Positions 41,615 through 51,664 of a stretch of 64,000 nt of DNA are shown here, one piece after another. Source of the DNA: Oleoguttula mirabilis (lineage: Eukaryota; Ascomycota; Dothideomycetes; Mycosphaerellales; Teratosphaeriaceae); the NCBI GenBank assembly GCA_035135055.1, contig JAVFHQ010000011.1, positions 62,001-126,000 of the forward strand, written 5' to 3'. The translations under genes and the position numbers were made by a program. The number at the start of each line of letters is the position of its first letter. The stretch's first letter is position 1. The notes beneath the pieces are model-generated. The model was not told the origin of the DNA and made no database searches. It saw nothing but the letters and a program-made list of their open reading frames with translations.

Positions 41615-43945
41615 CTACGTCCACACCCTCACCGCCCCATCCGCCCCAGCGCTCACCGCCCACGCCTCGCGCGGATGCCACGCCACCTCCAGCACGCCCA
41701 GCTCGCGCGCCACGCGATGGCCCCGCAGCACCTTCAGCGGCACCACCGTCGCATTCTCCAGGCTGTCGCCCACGACCTTGCCGTGGAACACCTGCAGCGT
41801 GCCGTCGTCGCTGCCGTCCACGAACAGCGGCAAACTCGGGTGGAAGGCCACGCTGCGGATCGCCTTGGCGTGGTACCGTAACGTCTTGTACGGCATGGCG
41901 CCCAGGTCCAGGTCGTGCCAGAGCAGGCGCTTGTCGTACGACGCGACGAGCAGGTTGCTGCCGAGCGGGTGCAGCGACATCCCCGAGATCCAGCGCGCGC
42001 CGGGCTGCAGCTCCTTCTCGAGCTTCTGGGCTTGGAGGTCGTAGATGCGGATGCGCTGGCGCGTGGCGACGAAGAAGAGGGGCTTGCTGGGGTGGAAGCA
42101 GGCGCTCTGCGCGAGGCCCCGGAGGCGCTTGAAGGGGTGCTGCGTCTGGTGCTTGCTGAGCGTGTGGATGGCGATGGCGGTCGAGACGGCGGCGGTCGAG
42201 GGGCAGACGGTGGTGAAGTAGTCGCCGCGGCGGTGCCAGGCGAGCGTTTTGGGCGGGGAGTGGAGGGTGAGCGTGACGAGGACGCCGCGCTCCTGGAGGG
42301 CGGCCGAGGGCCGCGACCAGGCGGACGAGGAGGGCTTGTCGGGGCCGGCGGGGGCTTTCGAGGCGTTGGTGGCGGCGTAGCCGAAGCCCGAGTCGAGGAG
42401 TTCTTGGCTGGCGACTTCGAGGTCGGGGGAGGAGACGGAGCCTTGCGGGACGATGAAGTGCACGGTCTCGCCGCAGCAGGCGGCCAGGATGAAGGCGTCT
42501 GTGCCTGGTCGCCAGCTCACCACGTTGACGGGCTCGGACGAAGACAGCTTGATGCGCCAGCACTGCCTTCCGGTCACGGGATCCCACACTCGAACTGTCC
42601 CATCATCGCCACCGCTAGCCACGAACTTGCCGCTGGGGTCGAAAGCCAGCGTGCGCACTCTGCCCTCGTGGCCCTTGCAGACCGTGGCGCAAGTCGTCGG
42701 GAAGGGCTTCAGCTCGGCAGGGTCGGGCAGCTTCGGCAACAGGGACTCCGGGTCGATGTTCAGCTTGCTGCGCCGCACGCGCGGCGCGAGGTAGAGGTCC
42801 AGACAGCGCTCGAACTTCTCCTTGATGAGCTTCTCGTAGCCGGGCACTTTGCGCAGCGCGGCGTGGTCGCGCGGGAGGAAGTCGCGGTCGCGGTCCTCCT
42901 CGTCCTGCTCCTCCCAGGCCTGCTTCTCGTCGGTATCCGGCAGGTACTCCGGAGGCGGGTGGTACGAATCTTCGTAGCCCGGTGGAGGGAGCTTGGGCGC
43001 GGGGATGTTCATGATGTGGTCGGGCTGCGGTTGCTCGTTGGCCCACACATCGTAGGTCGCGAACTCGGCCTCCGCTTCCTCGCGCTCCTTGTCCTCTTCA
43101 GTGGGCGCACGGTACGGCTTGATCCGGCCCTCCCGTATTGCCTTGACAATCTTCATCACGCGCTTGTGCTCGTGCATCGAAGGGACGAAGCGTCGCTTCG
43201 GCTCGGGCGCGGCCGACAGCGGCATGACCTCCTCCATGCCCTTGCCGGTGAAGTACTCGACCATGTCCGGGTACGGATCGTAGCCTTCGCCCGGCACCTC
43301 GTTGCGCGTGAGCTTCTTCAGCACTTCCAGCTCTTCCCGGCTGAGCTGTAGCGCCTTGCCGGTGGTGGGGTCCGTGAGGCCCGTCCAGCCCTTGGGCAGG
43401 TCTATGCTGTCGAGCAGGGAGTCCAAAGCTTCGCCCTTGGCCGGCCGGTTGATGCGGCGGCCGTTGATGTCGTAGCCAATGTGCGGGTAGGCATCGTAGT
43501 AGGAGAGCGGGATGTCTCCGATGGTGTTGGCCGTGGCTGGAGCGTCGGAGTCGTCGGAATCGTAGGCCGGGTCGATCTCGCCGTACACGTAGCGTGGGTT
43601 CCCATTCGCGTCGGTTGTGATGCGGTAGTTGGCTTCATCCCCTGCATCGTCGCCCAGCTGCTTGACGTCGGTATTGCCATTGCTGGTCTTCAGGTCCTGC
43701 AACTGTTGCCTCACATCCTCTTCGTCTTCCGACGATGGTATCTCGTCGCTGTCCAACTCAACCTCTGCATCCTCGTCATCTTCCAGCTCCCCTTCACTAT
43801 CCTCCCCACTCAACTCCTCCTCGCTATCTCCATCATCCACCAATGCACCGTCAAACTCGCCGTTCACCAGCTCATCCTCGCTCTCCTCCGCCTCCGGCCT
43901 CGGCACCTCGACCACCTTCCGTTTCTGTCCCGCTCGTTGCGCCAT
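41615..43945 (-). CDS. ERB1: Ribosome biogenesis protein ERB1/BOP1
   Basis: 776 aa in one exon with ATG at 43945. Erb1 (BOP1) forms the Nop7-Erb1-Ytm1 (PeBoW) complex required for ITS2-side processing of 60S rRNA. The acidic N-terminus (residues about 15-90, runs of Glu/Asp) precedes the BOP1 N-terminal domain (SYYDAYPHIGYDINGRRINR, GYDPYPDMVEYFTGK, PSMHEHKRVMKIVKAIREG). The C-terminal WD40 propeller begins near GHEGRVRTLAFDPSGKFVAS, and later blades include FHPSKPLFFVATRQRIRIYD and GADGAVRVWT at the very end. The 478-codon frame on the opposite strand is a GC-rich antisense shadow. Confidence 0.95.
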   Translation of the reverse strand: MAQRAGQKRKVVEVPRPEAEESEDELVNGEFDGALVDDGDSEEELSGEDSEGELEDDEDAEVELDSDEIPSSEDEEDVRQQLQDLKTSNGNTDVKQLGDDAGDEANYRITTDANGNPRYVYGEIDPAYDSDDSDAPATANTIGDIPLSYYDAYPHIGYDINGRRINRPAKGEALDSLLDSIDLPKGWTGLTDPTTGKALQLSREELEVLKKLTRNEVPGEGYDPYPDMVEYFTGKGMEEVMPLSAAPEPKRRFVPSMHEHKRVMKIVKAIREGRIKPYRAPTEEDKEREEAEAEFATYDVWANEQPQPDHIMNIPAPKLPPPGYEDSYHPPPEYLPDTDEKQAWEEQDEEDRDRDFLPRDHAALRKVPGYEKLIKEKFERCLDLYLAPRVRRSKLNIDPESLLPKLPDPAELKPFPTTCATVCKGHEGRVRTLAFDPSGKFVASGGDDGTVRVWDPVTGRQCWRIKLSSSEPVNVVSWRPGTDAFILAACCGETVHFIVPQGSVSSPDLEVASQELLDSGFGYAATNASKAPAGPDKPSSSAWSRPSAALQERGVLVTLTLHSPPKTLAWHRRGDYFTTVCPSTAAVSTAIAIHTLSKHQTQHPFKRLRGLAQSACFHPSKPLFFVATRQRIRIYDLQAQKLEKELQPGARWISGMSLHPLGSNLLVASYDKRLLWHDLDLGAMPYKTLRYHAKAIRSVAFHPSLPLFVDGSDDGTLQVFHGKVVGDSLENATVVPLKVLRGHRVARELGVLEVAWHPREAWAVSAGADGAVRVWT

Positions 43946-44328
43946 GATATACCGTTAATAACGAACGCCTCTTCCAGCGTGTTTACGGGTAACTTTACAG
44001 ACAATGCAGCTACGCCCGCCAAGACTTCGCAAGACTGCTGGAACTTTTTCAAAAGTGAAGCTCGGCCCCTCGGCAGCCGGCACGTCTCCACCCTTCCGGC
44101 CTCCGGCCTCCGGGCAATAGCCACTGACCCCGCTGGACCCTGACAAGGCACGTGGGGGTGCGTGGGAAGCTGACATGCAGGCTGGCAGACAACAAGCTGG
44201 ATCCTGTGATGCGCTCAGCCGCAAGACGACAACCTTTGGGGTTCGCTGCTGACTCGGAGCATGATGGACTCGTAGAGCGAGCCGGACAGAGTTCTACGCT
44301 TCCAATCCCGAACAGCAATCGGGATAAG
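43946..44328. promoter_or_regulatory. Divergent promoter region ERB1 / Zn2Cys6 regulator
   Basis: 383 bp between facing-apart starts. It contains one CACGTG E-box near 44150. No other recognised site. Confidence 0.45.
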
Positions 44329-45735
44329 ATGACACGAACCAAGGCCCAGGCGCAAACCGCCCAACCGGGACCGAGTCCAGACGGAGCACCGCCAGCAGGC
44401 AAACGCCGGGCAGCGTGCGACGAGTGCCGCACGAAGAAGCTCAAGTGCACGGGCGAGCAACCACACTGTTCACGCTGCGTACGGGAGGGGATAGGATGTG
44501 TATACAGCGCGCAGAAGCAGATGGGCCGGCCGAAGAAGAAGCGGCAGCGGACAGACGATGAGGAGGAGATGGGGGCGGCGACGGATGCACAAGAATCACA
44601 TGCTGCTGGTAGAGGCAGCGGCAGAGGGGCGGCCCAGCGACCGTCGGCATCATCATGGGAGCGCATGACTGTCTCGGCGGGCATGGAGGTCGCAGGAGCA
44701 GGAGCAGGAGCAGGTGCTGGCTTGTTGGATGACGACAGCCTCAGCTACTTCACCCCCGGCGGGAGTCTGCAGCCGCTGCCCTGGCTCCAGCCCACCGGCG
44801 ACGACGACTGGTTGATGCCGCACGACCACGCCCTCCCAGGCCTGATGACACCGGACTCGTCCTCCTCCTCCAACAGCCCGCCGACCATCAATCTCCCGCC
44901 CGAACTGCTGTCCACGCGCCACTCGCACCACCACCCCCAAACCAAGCCAGACACGTCAACGCACCCCCTCCTCCTCGACCCCTCCCTCGCCGACGACACC
45001 AACCTCGGCTGCCCCCCCTCCCAAACCCCCCTCTGCGCCTGCCTCAGCACCCTCTACCTCACCCTCTCCACCCTCCAATCCCCCTCCCCCTCCGCCACCG
45101 CCTTCCCCACCGCCCTGGCCCCGCTCCGCGAAGCCATGCAGACCGCCCGCGCCGTAACAGCCTGCCCCCACTGCCCCACCGCCTTCCTCACCGCCCTCCA
45201 AAACACCCACCTCCTCGGCACCCTCCTCGTGAGCATCGCCGAGCGCTTCGGCACCCTCGTCGCCGCCATCACCGCCGAAGCCCGGCGCGCCGACGCCGCC
45301 GACGAAATGAAGCGCTTCCGCCTGGCCGATCTCGATCCCGGCGGCGGCGGCGGCAGCGCCAGTGGCGCTTCGCATCCCCGCGCGACCGGCACCGGCGGGC
45401 TCGGCTGCGCGGCGGCTTTCAGCATCGAGCTGAGCCCCGTGGAGTGGCGCGGCATGGCCAAGAAGGTCGTGCGGGCCGAGGTGCACGGGCCGGCGAGTAG
45501 TGATGATGATGATGGCGGGGAGACGTGCGGCCCGCCCTACTTTACCGACCTGACGCGGCGGATGCGGGAGCGGCAGGAGCGCTGGCACAGCGGGCACAAC
45601 GCCTTGCCGGAAGACTTCCCGCGCGATGGCGAGGGCCGGCTGATCGGGGGCCCGCGCGTGCCGAAGGGGGATCATCTCTGTTTGAAGATGATTGGGTATT
45701 CGGAGGAGCTGCTCGCCGGGCTGGATTGGACGTAA
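44329..45735 (+). CDS. Zn2Cys6 transcription factor
   Basis: 468 aa from the ATG at 44329; the frame is open further upstream, but this Met precedes the DNA-binding domain by the usual short leader. The binuclear zinc cluster at about residues 30-57 is complete: C-x2-C-x6-C-x6-C-x2-C-x6-C (ACDECRTKKLKC, then CSRCVREGIGC). A basic linker (GRPKKKRQRTDDEEE) follows. The C-terminal part has a Cys/Leu-rich region (CACLSTLYLTLSTLQ, then RAVTACPHCPTAFLTALQN) reminiscent of AflR-type regulators. Targets are unknown, and no biosynthetic cluster adjoins it. The coding strand is extremely C-rich between 44870 and 45240. Confidence 0.88.
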   Translation: MTRTKAQAQTAQPGPSPDGAPPAGKRRAACDECRTKKLKCTGEQPHCSRCVREGIGCVYSAQKQMGRPKKKRQRTDDEEEMGAATDAQESHAAGRGSGRGAAQRPSASSWERMTVSAGMEVAGAGAGAGAGLLDDDSLSYFTPGGSLQPLPWLQPTGDDDWLMPHDHALPGLMTPDSSSSSNSPPTINLPPELLSTRHSHHHPQTKPDTSTHPLLLDPSLADDTNLGCPPSQTPLCACLSTLYLTLSTLQSPSPSATAFPTALAPLREAMQTARAVTACPHCPTAFLTALQNTHLLGTLLVSIAERFGTLVAAITAEARRADAADEMKRFRLADLDPGGGGGSASGASHPRATGTGGLGCAAAFSIELSPVEWRGMAKKVVRAEVHGPASSDDDDGGETCGPPYFTDLTRRMRERQERWHSGHNALPEDFPRDGEGRLIGGPRVPKGDHLCLKMIGYSEELLAGLDWT

Positions 45736-46364
45736 GTCGGGAGGGGGGGCTTGTGTTTGGGGGAAAGAAGCCCGTTGCTGCCTTTCGTGGGGGGGGATAG
45801 ATGAACGGCGCGCTGGAGCTTGGGTGGAGAATGCCCCATGTCTCCGCCATGTTCGTTGGTCTTGCCAAGACGCATGGTCAGCCGCACGAAGCCCTTGGCC
45901 CTTTGACAGAAGAAGGGCTTCTTGCAACAACGAACGATCCCAGCAAAAATACCGCACCACCAGCCAAAGGCATGGCGGCCACTTTGGACGGCTCTCGGCT
46001 TCTGAACGTCGTTTTTCTCATTTCGACGGCCTGCACGATCTTCGACACACGTTGATAACTGTGCAAGTTCCTGTCCTCCGTCGTGGAAAGGTGAGGCATT
46101 GGTACTCCGGTCCGTCGCTGATGGATCGACGGCGTGGCTTGGTTCTGTAGTCGCCCGTGGGTGAGAGAGGGTCGTCAGGGAAGGTAGAGAGTGCAGCGCT
46201 GTGGGTGCCAACGCACCATGATGTCTAGGACAATCGCACAGGGCGAGATTCGCGGTCGACCGTCTGAGAGACGGTTCGTCGGGCCAGGGTCAGGGGGACA
46301 GCATAGCGCATTCCAGGAGTGAGCATCGGGATACAGTGCTATCGTACTCCCTCTCTCAGACGCT
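45736..46364. other. Convergent intergenic region
   Basis: 629 bp between the 3' ends of the zinc-cluster gene and RAD10. It includes a GGGGGG-rich stretch just after 45736. No gene was seen. Confidence 0.4.
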
Positions 46365-47618
46365 TCAGCTTTTCCGCAGCTTGCTCAGCGCAGTCATGAT
46401 GCCCTCGCTCAGTGGGTCGTCGTCGTCTGGCTTCCGCTTCCTCGAGGCCTCCACCCGTGCGCTCTCCCCCATCGCTTTCTTGGGCGGCACAGGGGCTGCC
46501 GTCAGTGCTTCCACCATCGCCGCCTCGTCGTCGTCGTCGTCGTCGTTGTAGTATGTATTACTGATCGGCAACTCCTCGGCGAGCCGTGACCTGGGTCGGC
46601 GGTCAGCGTCCGAGTCTGCGAGTGCTGTGGCGGCGAGTCCGCTGCTCGCGATCGTGTTGCTCTGATGCAAAGGATCGGCTCCATCGGCAGAGCCGGGCCG
46701 CAGTAGGTCGCTTTCGCCACGCGTAACATCCCTCGATAGGGTGGGCGCCCGTGAAGCCAGCACCGCCTGACTCGCCGCCGTGTCCTCCCTCCCCAACCCC
46801 CGCCTCGCAGCCCGCCGGATCCTAAACGGCTCCCGCACCGCCGCACACCACCGCTGCACCTTCTTCTCCCCCCACCCGGCGATCGTCGCGACATCCTCGT
46901 GCCGCGCATTGACCGCCGTGCGGAGCGTGCCGAACTGGCTGACCAAGCTCACGGCGTCCGTCTTGTTGATGCTGCGCGGCGTCGTGACGAAGTCCACCAT
47001 GCGGGCGCTGTAGTTGGTCGACTGGTGCTGCTTGATGCTCGTCGGCGCCGCGTTCTCAAACGTCTTGAAGAGCTCGAGGTAGCGGCCGCCCTCGGCCGCG
47101 CTCCAGCAGAGGATCAGCGTGACGTGGTTGATGAGCGACGTCTTGGACAGCTCGCGGAGGGTTTCTTCGTGGTTCTGGATGTCGACCATGACGAGCACGA
47201 CGCGCAGGTTGTACTTGCCTTGCAGATTCTTGATGCGCGTGTAGATGTACTCGGGGTGCAAGCGGTGGTACTTGAGCGACAGGAAGAGGGCGCAGGTCGT
47301 GAGGCCGAGGACGTAGTCGGCGGGGATGTCGCCGTACTCCCATGGCATGGACTTGATGTTGGCTAGGATGGGGTTGCCCTTTTGGCGGGGCGAGACGATG
47401 ATGCTGCTGGGGCCGGCGCGTTTGGGGAGGGCCTGCGGTTTGGGCTGCACGACGCCGGACTTCTTTGGCTCGGTGGCATTTCCGCGGTCGAAGGCTGCGG
47501 TCGCTTTAGGCCCTGAGGCGGCGGCGTTGGGTCTGGACGTTGATGCGGATGCACCGGTTGGGCCGTTGGTGGCGGGGCGGGGGATGGAGGTGAAGTCGTC
47601 TTGGATACCGTCCGCCAT
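46365..47618 (-). CDS. RAD10: Structure-specific endonuclease subunit RAD10/ERCC1
   Basis: 417 aa from the first true ATG at 47618 (MADGIQDDFTSIPRP); upstream in-frame codons lack ATG. Rad10 pairs with Rad1 (XPF) to cut 5' of lesions in nucleotide-excision repair and in recombination. The inactive nuclease-like central domain runs from about residue 80 (NPILANIKSMPWEYGDIPAD, then CALFLSLKYHRLHPEYIYTR and CWSAAEGGRYLELFK). It is followed by the (HhH)2 region (INKTDAVSLVSQFGTLRTAV, then DVATIAGWGEKKVQRW). The C-terminal extension of about 130 residues is disordered, with an Asp repeat (YYNDDDDDDEA), and is typical of filamentous fungi. Confidence 0.93.
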   Translation of the reverse strand: MADGIQDDFTSIPRPATNGPTGASASTSRPNAAASGPKATAAFDRGNATEPKKSGVVQPKPQALPKRAGPSSIIVSPRQKGNPILANIKSMPWEYGDIPADYVLGLTTCALFLSLKYHRLHPEYIYTRIKNLQGKYNLRVVLVMVDIQNHEETLRELSKTSLINHVTLILCWSAAEGGRYLELFKTFENAAPTSIKQHQSTNYSARMVDFVTTPRSINKTDAVSLVSQFGTLRTAVNARHEDVATIAGWGEKKVQRWCAAVREPFRIRRAARRGLGREDTAASQAVLASRAPTLSRDVTRGESDLLRPGSADGADPLHQSNTIASSGLAATALADSDADRRPRSRLAEELPISNTYYNDDDDDDEAAMVEALTAAPVPPKKAMGESARVEASRKRKPDDDDPLSEGIMTALSKLRKS

Positions 47619-48121
47619 GTCGATACTCACTGCTATCGGGGGGCGAGTGGCGAATGGTTCTAGCGCATCCTTCACTTCCAAAGACGCCGTCTCAGTCACT
47701 GCAGATGTGTCGCGTGTGCCTGCGCGTGCGCGTGGTTAAAGTGTTCCAGTGGTTGGGGTCGGGTGGGTCCCGCTAGCGCATAGCGGCTTCCCTGTGGAAC
47801 GTCGAGCCGTGGAGCGGGAAAGCGCAAGAATAGGGCAGGCAGGCGTCGCCGACCTCTCGCACTCACTCACCAACCCGTCGTCGTACGGGCACTCAACAGC
47901 AGCACGGCCTCCGCACTCCGACGGCATACTGGAAGTGCGTCTCACATAGCGAAGGCCTGCTCTCCACGTTCACGGTGCACCACGAGCGCTTGGCAGACGT
48001 CAGAGACGCCGCGGAAGTGAGGCTTCGCTGCAAGGACTACAACTACGCCTACGCCTAGTCTTCCCGGACATCGATATCGACGCCCATTGCACACCACGCC
48101 GAGGTGCTGCGTGCCTACTCA
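47619..48121. promoter_or_regulatory. Divergent promoter region RAD10 / ROX3
   Basis: 503 bp between facing-apart starts. No specific element was recognised. Confidence 0.45.
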
Positions 48122-49442
48122 ATGTCACCGGACGGCGAGCGATCACCGAAGCGCCAGCGCCTGGGATCCTACTCGCCTGCCTCCCCACCGATCGCCGAGA
48201 CAAAGGGCTTTGTCCACCCGCCGCAGACGCCGCCACCCAGCGTGCACATGTCTCCGTCGTGGCAGTCACAGGCACAAACTGCAGAGCAGCAAAGCGGGCC
48301 GGGTAGTGTCACCTTCCCGACACCGCCGAGTACCGCCGGCTTTCCGGGTCAGCAGCGAAGTTTCGGCGGAGCGGAGGACGGGGCGGAGAGCGGGCAGCAC
48401 ACTCCGGTATTGGAGAGTGAGCCGACCAAGAACGGTGACACGGACGCGGAGATGCAGGATGGGGGAGACGACGGACCGGTTGACGTCGCGGGGAGCTCGG
48501 TGGAAGGTGACGTCAACATGGAGGGCGCGGCGGCGGATGCAGAGCACAGAAGGACCGACCACGAGCGGCAAGAAGACCCCCCCACCGCGCCAGCCCCACC
48601 ACCACCACAGGCGCCGCGGCTGTACAAGCTGCACACAGAACGTAAGTATACCCTGCGCAACGCCCCATTGCGCAACGGCCTGCTGAACCCGTGAAACTGT
48701 AGCGATCGCTCCCTCGCGACCGCACCCCAGCCAGAACTTCATGACCCTCTATGGCCTGCAGCGCATCCAGGCCTCCGTCGCTCGCAAGGACGCTGCTGGG
48801 AATAAGATTAACAGACTGCGCAAGTCCTACGAGGGCAAGGTCAAGGCGCTCGGGCTGGAGGGGCGGAGTAAAGCGACGGCGAACAATGGAGCGCTGCAGG
48901 GCTTACTCGACCCGAATTGGGACGCCGACGTGGGCGGGGGCGTGACCTGGTGGCAGCAGGAGAAGGGCGATCCGCTGCAATCGGCGGGAAGCGGCGTCGC
49001 CATGACCGAGCTGCTCGCCAAGCTGGACGTCGCCACGTCCTCAATGCGGCCCGGCCAACTCCCCAAGTCGGAGCACAAGGTCTGGAAGGACATGCTCGCC
49101 GTGGACGACACGGCCGCCAAAGGCACGCCCGCGACCCACGCCACCAAACTCGGCCTCGGGACCCACCACCCGGCCCTCCTGGCCAAAACCTCCGCCGGCG
49201 TGGCGTTGCGCGCGTCAGCGCCATCGTCGCCGCGCAACGCCTTCGCCACCAGGCCCGAGCGCGCGAACAAGAAGCGGCGGTACGACGACAGTAGCTTTGA
49301 CGGGTACCAGCAGACGTTCGACGAGGACGGCGGGTACAGCACGGGCGGCGTGGACGAGGCCGGTGGGGGGGCGCGGCGGGGCAGTGGGGGGAAGCGGCAG
49401 AAGGTGGAGCAGGCCAAGCGGAGCAATGGAAGGGTACGTTAA
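48122..49442 (+). CDS. ROX3: Mediator subunit MED19/ROX3
   Basis: Two exons: 48122-48641 and 48703-49442, giving 419 aa. The intron is GTAAGT...AACTGTAG, phase 1, and splits the conserved LYKLHTE|PIAPSRPHPSQN segment. Rox3/Med19 is a Mediator head-middle subunit linking activators to RNA polymerase II. The N-terminus is disordered and Pro/Ser-rich, beginning SPDGERSPKRQRLGSYSP. The Rox3 domain follows the splice: NFMTLYGLQRIQASVARKD, KINRLRKSYEGKVKALGLEG, then WWQQEKGDPLQSAGSG. The C-terminal region is basic with an NLS-like GGKRQKVEQAKR. Exon joining restores the family core exactly. Confidence 0.93.
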
Positions 49443-49808
49443 GCCGACGGCGGGTTAGTACGCTGTGGCCGAGTGCACAGGGCGCGCGCAGGCTGCCCGA
49501 TGAGATGGTCGCCCGCTCCTCTTCCTCCTCCTCTGTCTCCAGCTAGCCAGCCAGACGGCACCTTCCCGCTGGAGACAGCGGGCTGGTGGGAACCTCTGTT
49601 GCCTGTTGCTGTGCTAGGAGGGGTTTGGGGGCGGGCGTGTCTCGGAGGGGGGGGGCAGTGGGCAAGTTCAACGCGCCCTCCGTCCCAGCATACCGACTAC
49701 TACACTCGCTTGCCCCCCACTTTATCTGCGGCTGGCACAACCGAATATGCGCTGACGAAGAAAACGCGGGCAGCAGGACTTCGCATCCGCCGGTAACTCG
49801 CCCTCGCT

Positions 49809-49835
49809 CAACAACAACAACAACAACAACAACAA
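49809..49835 (+). repeat. (CAA)9 microsatellite
   Basis: Nine perfect CAA units in non-coding sequence. Confidence 0.95.
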
Positions 49836-50076
49836 TAAAGCCGGTTTGCTCGGCGTGCGGAGCTCGTAGTCCATCGGCTCGGCTTTCACCACACACCACA
49901 CATGCCGGCCAGCAGACCCAGCAGCGCTTCTCGCCCTTGCAGGTTCGCACGGCCATTCGGCTTGGCTTGATACCAGGCCCGATCGGCTGACTGGCTGGAG
50001 TGGGCTACCCATCCTCTTTGCTTGTACATTTTTATCCTCCTTTTTGCGCATTCACTATACCCACGTAAAGCGTTAT

Positions 50077-50117
50077 GGGACATTGGGGCACGGGGCACGG
50101 GGCATTGGGGCATCGGG
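50077..50117 (+). repeat. Potential G-quadruplex tract
   Basis: Six runs of three or four G separated by loops of 3-5 nt (cattGGGGcac-type spacing) within 41 bp. The loop units repeat imperfectly (GGGGCAC, GGGGCATT). Confidence 0.7.
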
Positions 50118-50779
50118 CGTTTCTGCGCACACAAAAAAGGGACGGGCTGGTTTCGGGGCGGTTCGGGGGATGGGCGTGTTGTGCTCGCAGCGCCGGGCGC
50201 GGACGGAGGCCCGATGAGATTTTGAATGGCGGCTGGCACTCACCTACCCGTGCATGCATGCACGCATGCACGTCGTTGGTAGCTAGGTGCTGTCAAGCGT
50301 CGTTGTATTTCGGTCACATTTGCGAGGGACATCATTTACGATCCTCCATGCTCGTTACTCCATTGCTGGACGTTCTTACGCCCCTTGGCTTTCCATGTGG
50401 ATCCGACGAGAAAGCTTGACCTGACGGACCACGGTGCGACCCCTTGAGAGTTGTCTCCCACTTGTCTCATGGCAGTGGCGGTCTAGCAGAGATACGGGGG
50501 TCCAAGGTCTGTCTGTCTACTACAGCGGGCACGCATGGGCATGGTAGGTACGCCTGCTTTTAAAAATCCCGTAGTTGGTAAAAGTTCTCAAGTGAAAGGT
50601 TCCAGTCGAGGCCGCGCTCGACGTGTGTACATATGACCAGTACGTGCTATAGGAGAACAAAGAAAGGGGTCGGATGAATGATGCACGGCGCGCTTTTGTC
50701 ATACCACCCCCCCGCCAAAAAGACTAAACAACCCGGCCTGCGGACTTGTGGCATTGGGAAGGGCAAGCAGGGCCCTGCC

Positions 50780-51664
50780 TCACGTGCTGCCGGTGATGGT
50801 GATTTGCGAGGAGCCGGCGCTCTCGTAGCCCTCGGTGGCCATGATCTGGTAGTTGTAGGTGCCGAGGGTCTGGAAAACAGAGGGATATCGAGTTAGCGAA
50901 TTGGCCCCCGCTGCCGCTAGACTTGAGAAAAATCGCGTGAAGGTTTTTGGGAGGGGAGGGGGGGTTTGGGGGATAAACGGACCAAGCCCAGAGCTTTCCA
51001 CGCGTTGAAGTGGGTGGCCGTGGTGATGGTGCCGCCGACGCGCTTGGACTGGCGGATCGAGAGGTACTGGTGGAAGGTGGCGGTGCCCTGGATCGAGGGC
51101 GCGTTGGTGCGCGTCGTCTCGTAGATGTCGTAGACGCCGCCGTCGCTGGTGACGGTGCCGAGGTGCGTGCCGGCCGAGCCTGGGTTGTAGGTGCCGTAGT
51201 CGTCGATGATGTAGTACTCGACCAGGGGGTTGGTGAACCAGCCGTACAGTGCGACGAGGCTGTCGCCCGAGGCGCTGAGGGAACCCGTGTAGGTGATGGT
51301 TCTGTTCACGCGGAAAAGCTGTTCGTCAGCGAGGTTGTTCGGAGGTTTCTGACGGGGCCTTTCCGGCCTGCGGTTTGTGATTACATATGAGTTGGGAGGC
51401 TTACCGGGCACTGCCAGTCGACCATCCCACACCGGCCACGACGTCCTCGGCCGCGGTCGACCAGGAGAGGCTGTACGAGGCCGTGCCGAGGGTCAGGGTG
51501 CTGCCGCTGCCGCTCTCGACGTAGTTCTGGAAGTAGTAGCCGTTGTAGGTGCCACTCGTGCTTGTCGTAATGACCTCGGTGCGACGGTCGAGCTCGGAGG
51601 CTGGCGCGGCAAGCACTGCCGCTGCGCCGCCGAGGGCGACGAGAAGGGACTTGAGGGCGAACAT
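50780..51664 (-). CDS. GH11 endo-beta-1,4-xylanase, secreted
   Basis: Three exons: 51664-51405, 51301-50983 and 50869-50780, giving 222 aa, the usual GH11 size. GH11 enzymes cut the xylan backbone with retention. The signal peptide is MFALKSLLVALGGAAAVLAAP. The jelly-roll is recognisable: NGYYFQNYVESGSG, GVGWSTGSARTITYTG (across intron 1), YGWFTNPLVEYYIID with the catalytic nucleophile Glu. Then come TNAPSIQGTATFHQYLSIRQ and HFNAWKALGLTLGTYNYQIM (across intron 2), and ATEGYESAGSS with the acid/base Glu. Intron 2 has a weak donor (GTCCGT) and is pyrimidine-rich. It is divergent from the CE5 esterase. Confidence 0.95.

Larger units (their letters stand above)
49443..50779. other. Convergent intergenic region with G-rich and CAA repeats
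   Basis: 1.3 kb between the 3' ends of ROX3 and the xylanase. It holds a (CAA)9 microsatellite and a six-run G tract, both listed separately. No gene frame is convincing. Confidence 0.5.

Noticed and set aside
41915..43351. 478-codon open frame on the plus strand
   Set aside because: It lies fully antisense to ERB1, whose family identity is certain. High GC at third positions keeps the opposite frame open.
44956..45960. 334-codon minus-strand frame, Gly/Glu-rich at its end
   Set aside because: It is antisense to the C-rich 3' half of the Zn2Cys6 gene; the repetitive composition comes from the CTC/CCC-rich coding strand.
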